A stretch of 7,763 nucleotides of DNA from Modestobacter sp. (GTDB lineage: Bacteria; Actinomycetota; Actinomycetes; Mycobacteriales; Geodermatophilaceae): NCBI GenBank assembly GCA_025966175.1, contig JAOPVN010000491.1, positions 1 through 7,763 of the forward strand. Reading direction: 5' to 3'. Position 1 is the first letter of the stretch, and each line of letters begins with the position of its first letter. The position numbers and the translations under genes are program-made. Under the pieces are notes generated by a model. That model was not told the origin of the DNA and made no database searches. It worked only from the letters and a program-made list of their open reading frames with translations. Shown one piece after another: positions 5,687 through 7,763 of the stretch.

Positions 5687-5696
5687 GCCGGGTCAG
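5678..5696. terminator. Compact hairpin across the Rieske and dodecin stop codons
   Basis: CTGACC (5678-5683) and GGTCAG (5691-5696) form a perfect 6-bp stem with a 7-nt loop. The Rieske stop lies in the loop and the dodecin stop in the right arm. The geometry repeats that of the other convergent pair in the window. There is no T-run, so a bidirectional terminator role is inferred from position only. Confidence 0.4.
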
Positions 5697-5902
5697 TCCT
5701 CGACGCGGAAGCCGATCTTCATCCTGACCTGGAAGTAGGCGACGTCGCCGTCGACGACCTGACCGCGGATCTCCTCGGTCTGGAACCACTCGATGTTGCG
5801 GACCGTCTGCGACGCCTTGCGCACCGCGGTGCGGATGGCCTCGTCGATGCTGGTCGGGGAGCTGCCGACGATCTCGCTCAGCCGGTACACGTGATCGCTC
5901 AC
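5693..5902 (-). CDS. Dodecin, flavin-binding storage protein
   Basis: This 69-residue protein has full dodecin length and the single beta-alpha-beta-beta fold pattern. It starts SDHVYRLSEIVGSSPTSIDE, has an amphipathic helix (about 19-35), then NIEWFQTEEIRGQVVDG and the closing strand VAYFQVRMKIGFRVED. Dodecins assemble into hollow dodecamers that bind flavins (FMN or riboflavin-type ligands) in the cytoplasm and act as flavin buffers; mycobacterial-type members also bind coenzyme A. The Trp that stacks on the flavin (W39) and the Gln that contacts it (Q58, in FQV) are present. GTG 5902 is well supported by AGGAGG at 5910-5915, 7 nt upstream. The gene converges on the Rieske gene with 6 bp between stops. 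The SDR gene lies 104 bp upstream on the same strand. Confidence 0.94.
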   Translation of the reverse strand: MSDHVYRLSEIVGSSPTSIDEAIRTAVRKASQTVRNIEWFQTEEIRGQVVDGDVAYFQVRMKIGFRVED

Positions 5903-5923
5903 CGCAGGACCTCCTCGGGCTCG

Positions 5924-5940
5924 GCTGCCGGGCAGGCAGC
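5924..5940 (-). terminator. Hairpin between the SDR gene and dodecin
   Basis: On the minus strand GCTGCC and GGCAGC form a perfect 6-bp stem around a 5-nt loop. It sits 66 nt after the SDR stop and 21 nt before the dodecin start. It could end SDR transcripts or be a structure in the dodecin leader just upstream of its Shine-Dalgarno. No T-run follows. Confidence 0.33.
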
Positions 5941-6006
5941 GGACATCGTCGACCCTGACACGGTCCCGGCCGCCCCGCCTGTCGCGCATCCGAGCAGCGG
6001 CCCTCG

Positions 6007-6786
6007 TCAGCGCATCACCATCCCGCCGTCGATCATCACCGACTGGCCGGTCATGTAGTCCGAACCGGAACTGCCGAGGTAGGACACGAAGTCGGCCACG
6101 TCCTCCGGCGTCTGGACCCGCCCCAGCGGGATGCCGGCGGCGTAGGACGCCAGCGCCTCGCCCTTGCCGGTGTGCAGGTAGCCGCCGAGTTGCTGGTCGA
6201 TCAGGTCCCACATGTCGGTGCCGACGATGCCCGGGCAGTAGGCGTTGACGGTGATCCCGGCCGGGGCGAGCTCCTTGGCCGCCGCCTGGGTGATGGCCCG
6301 CACGCCGAACTTGGTCGCCGAGTAGTGCCCCAGGTAGGCGAAGCCGTCGTGCCCGGCGATGGACGCCGCGTTGATGATCTTCCCGCCGGTGCCCTGGCGG
6401 AGGAACTGCTCCGCGGCGGCCTGCACGCAGTAGACGACGCCGAACAGGTTGACCCGGAACATCGTCTCCAGGTCCGACGGGGTCACCTCCAGCAGCGTCT
6501 TGACCTGGGCGATGCCGGCGTTGGCCACCATCGTGTCCAACCGGCCGAACTCGGTGACGGCGGCCTCGACCAGCCCGAAGACCGCGTCCCGGTCTGTGAC
6601 GTCACCGGCCCGGGCGATCGCCCGTGCCCCCGTCCGGGCGATCTCCTTGGCCACCACCTCCGCGGTCGCCGGGTCGATGTCGTTGACGAGCACGTCGTAC
6701 CCGTCCCGGCTCAGCCGGAGGGCGATCGCCCGACCGATGCCCCGTCCCGCTCCGGTGACCACGGCAACCCGGTTCTGCTCGCTCAT
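6007..6786 (-). CDS. Short-chain dehydrogenase/reductase, acetoin/2,3-butanediol dehydrogenase-like
   Basis: This 259-residue classical SDR is complete. It has the cofactor motif TGAGRGIG (11-18), an acidic residue at the end of the second strand (D36, favouring NAD(H) over NADP(H)), NAG (89-91), catalytic N113, S142, Y155 and K159 (YSATK), and the C-terminal IDGGM. The region CPGIVGTDMWDLIDQQLG (184-201) and the ending DYMTGQSVMIDGGMVMR closely resemble meso-2,3-butanediol dehydrogenases/acetoin (diacetyl) reductases such as BudC. The true substrate may be another vicinal diol, hydroxyketone or secondary alcohol. ATG 6786 has GGAGG 9 nt upstream. It lies 107 bp downstream of the flavin monooxygenase on the same strand, with a strong hairpin between, so it may be uncoupled from that gene or attenuated. 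Chemically the pair fits alcohol oxidation followed by oxygenation of the ketone. Confidence 0.93.
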   Translation of the reverse strand: MSEQNRVAVVTGAGRGIGRAIALRLSRDGYDVLVNDIDPATAEVVAKEIARTGARAIARAGDVTDRDAVFGLVEAAVTEFGRLDTMVANAGIAQVKTLLEVTPSDLETMFRVNLFGVVYCVQAAAEQFLRQGTGGKIINAASIAGHDGFAYLGHYSATKFGVRAITQAAAKELAPAGITVNAYCPGIVGTDMWDLIDQQLGGYLHTGKGEALASYAAGIPLGRVQTPEDVADFVSYLGSSGSDYMTGQSVMIDGGMVMR

Positions 6787-6842
6787 CACGTCCCGCCTCC
6801 GCTCGGCCCCGAGCTCGTCGCCGGGGTGCACCCCCGACGCTG

Positions 6843-6883
6843 GCAACCCCGCCGCTCCCCGACCAGGGTTGCGGCGGGGTTGC
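6843..6883 (-). terminator. Strong 13-bp inverted repeat between the monooxygenase and SDR genes
   Basis: GCAACCCCGCCGC (6843-6855) and GCGGCGGGGTTGC (6871-6883) are perfect reverse complements separated by 15 nt. The spacer itself contains a CCC/GGG pair that can lengthen the hairpin. It begins 10 nt after the monooxygenase stop on the minus strand, the normal place for a terminator. It is the longest perfect stem I found. No U-tract follows, as is often the case in actinobacterial terminators. An operator for an SDR-gene regulator is an alternative. Confidence 0.65.
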
Positions 6884-6893
6884 ACGCCGGCGG

Positions 6894-7763
6894 TCAGCTC
6901 AGGTGGTGCACCTCCTGCAGCCGGTACACCGGGGTGGGGATCTCCACCTGGCGGGCCTTGAGCTGCAGGGCCAGGTAGAGCGAGTAGTGCCGGGACTGGT
7001 GCAGGTTGCCGCCGTGGAACCACAGCGCGTCCTGCTGGGTGGGCTTCCACATGTTCCGCTGCTCGCCCTCCCACGGGCCGGGGTCCTTGGTGGTGTCCGA
7101 GCCCAGCCCCCAGACCTTGCCGACCCGGTCGGCGACCTCCTGGGAGATGAGGTCGGCGGCCCAGCCGTTCATCGAGCCGTAGCCGGTGGCGTAGACGACC
7201 AGGTCGGCCGGCAGCTCGGTGCCGTCGGCGAGGACCACCGAGTGCTCGGTCAGGTGGTCGGCCTGGCCCTTGACCAGCGCGACGTCGCCGTTGGCCACCA
7301 GGTCGGCCGCACCCACGTCGATGTAGTAGCCCGAGCCTCGGCGCAGGTACTTCATGAACAGGCCCGAGCCGTCGTCGCCCCAGTCGTGGTCGAAGCCGGA
7401 GGCCTCCAGCCGCCGGTAGAAGTCCTTGTCGCGGTCGCGCATCTGCTCGTAGAGCGGGATCTGGAACTGGTGCATGATCCGGTACGGCAGCGACGCGAAC
7501 ACCAGGTCCGCCTTCTCCGTCGTCATCCCGCCCGCGACGGCCTCCTCCGAGTACAGCGCCTTCAGCCCGATGTCCATCAGCGAGTCCGACCGCACGATGT
7601 GGGTCGACGAGCGCTGCACCATGGTCACGTCCGCGCCGTTCTCCCACAGCGCCCCGCAGATGTCGAAGGCCGAGTTGTTCGAGCCGATGATCACGCACTT
7701 CTTGCCGCGGTAGGCGTCCGGGCCGGGGTGCGCCGAGGAGTGGTGCTGGTCGCCCCGGAAGAC
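6894..7763 (-). CDS. FMO/Baeyer-Villiger-like flavoprotein monooxygenase, C-terminal 289 residues
   Basis: The frame runs in from the right edge without a start, so the N-terminal part with the FAD-binding Rossmann motif lies outside. Numbering from the edge, residues 2-8 read FRGDQHH, which fits the FxGxxxH core of the flavin monooxygenase/BVMO fingerprint, but the expected aromatic residue four positions after that His is His12. The NADPH-binding region follows: CVIIGSNNSAFDICGALWENG (23-43), then VTMVQRSSTHIVRSDSL. The FMO-type LVVYATGYGS is at 188-197. The C-terminus WFHGGNLHQSRHYSLYLALQ (248-267) is typical of a family of large NAD(P)H-dependent FMOs of roughly 600 residues, so about half is visible. 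Such enzymes insert one oxygen atom from O2 into ketones, amines or sulfides; the substrate cannot be inferred. The SDR gene follows on the same strand. Confidence 0.9.
   Translation of the reverse strand, partial: VFRGDQHHSSAHPGPDAYRGKKCVIIGSNNSAFDICGALWENGADVTMVQRSSTHIVRSDSLMDIGLKALYSEEAVAGGMTTEKADLVFASLPYRIMHQFQIPLYEQMRDRDKDFYRRLEASGFDHDWGDDGSGLFMKYLRRGSGYYIDVGAADLVANGDVALVKGQADHLTEHSVVLADGTELPADLVVYATGYGSMNGWAADLISQEVADRVGKVWGLGSDTTKDPGPWEGEQRNMWKPTQQDALWFHGGNLHQSRHYSLYLALQLKARQVEIPTPVYRLQEVHHLS

Noticed and set aside
6172..6978. A 268-codon plus-strand frame opposite the SDR and the end of the monooxygenase
   Set aside because: It is antisense to two confidently identified enzymes and its sequence is His/Arg/Gly-rich low complexity.
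1..7763. Mobile element, prophage, CRISPR, tRNA or toxin-antitoxin content
   Set aside because: I saw no transposase, integrase, terminal repeats, spaced repeat arrays, tRNA-like cloverleaf or small toxin-like pair. Base composition looks uniform and the genes are of ordinary chromosomal type.

Overview
The window looks like chromosomal DNA of a very GC-rich actinobacterium. The third codon position is almost always G or C, GTG starts are common, and the gene families are typical of Actinobacteria: DUF3263, DUF5313, an actinobacterial dodecin and a Rieske lipoprotein. Geodermatophilaceae is my best guess from overall style, but this is inference and no marker in the window proves it. I see no tRNA, rRNA, CRISPR array, transposase, integrase or phage gene.

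Layout from left to right. Positions 1-558 (minus) hold the N-terminal part of a Pro/Ala-rich protein that runs off the left edge, with a short 30-bp tandem repeat. It follows a DUF3263 helix-turn-helix protein (582-986, minus). This pair resembles the mycobacterial Rv0430-Rv0431 (VirR) arrangement. Upstream on the same strand is rarD (1116-2030), an EamA-family transporter. It is divergent from a CPA1-type Na+/H+ antiporter (2200-3852, plus). The antiporter converges, with a 6-bp gap, on an unrecognised three-helix membrane protein (3859-4548, minus). A 242-bp divergent region rich in GTGAC/GTCAC half-sites separates that gene from a DUF5313 membrane protein (4791-5189, plus) and a Tat/lipoprotein-type Rieske protein (5276-5686, plus). 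The Rieske gene converges, again with a 6-bp gap, on a dodecin (5693-5902, minus). At the right are an SDR dehydrogenase of the acetoin/2,3-butanediol type (6007-6786, minus) and the C-terminal 289 residues of an FMO/BVMO-like flavoprotein monooxygenase (6894-7763, minus). These two are separated by a strong 13-bp inverted repeat.

Functionally this is mostly housekeeping: ion and metabolite transport, envelope proteins, a small exported redox protein and flavin buffering. The monooxygenase-dehydrogenase pair is the only obvious candidate catabolic unit, possibly alcohol to ketone to ester or hydroxylated product. I found no convincing new multi-gene system. The most notable unexplained signals are regulatory: a recurrent '-10 hexamer, 6 nt, GTG' arrangement at three genes that lack Shine-Dalgarno sequences, the GTGAC half-site cluster, and compact hairpins at gene ends.
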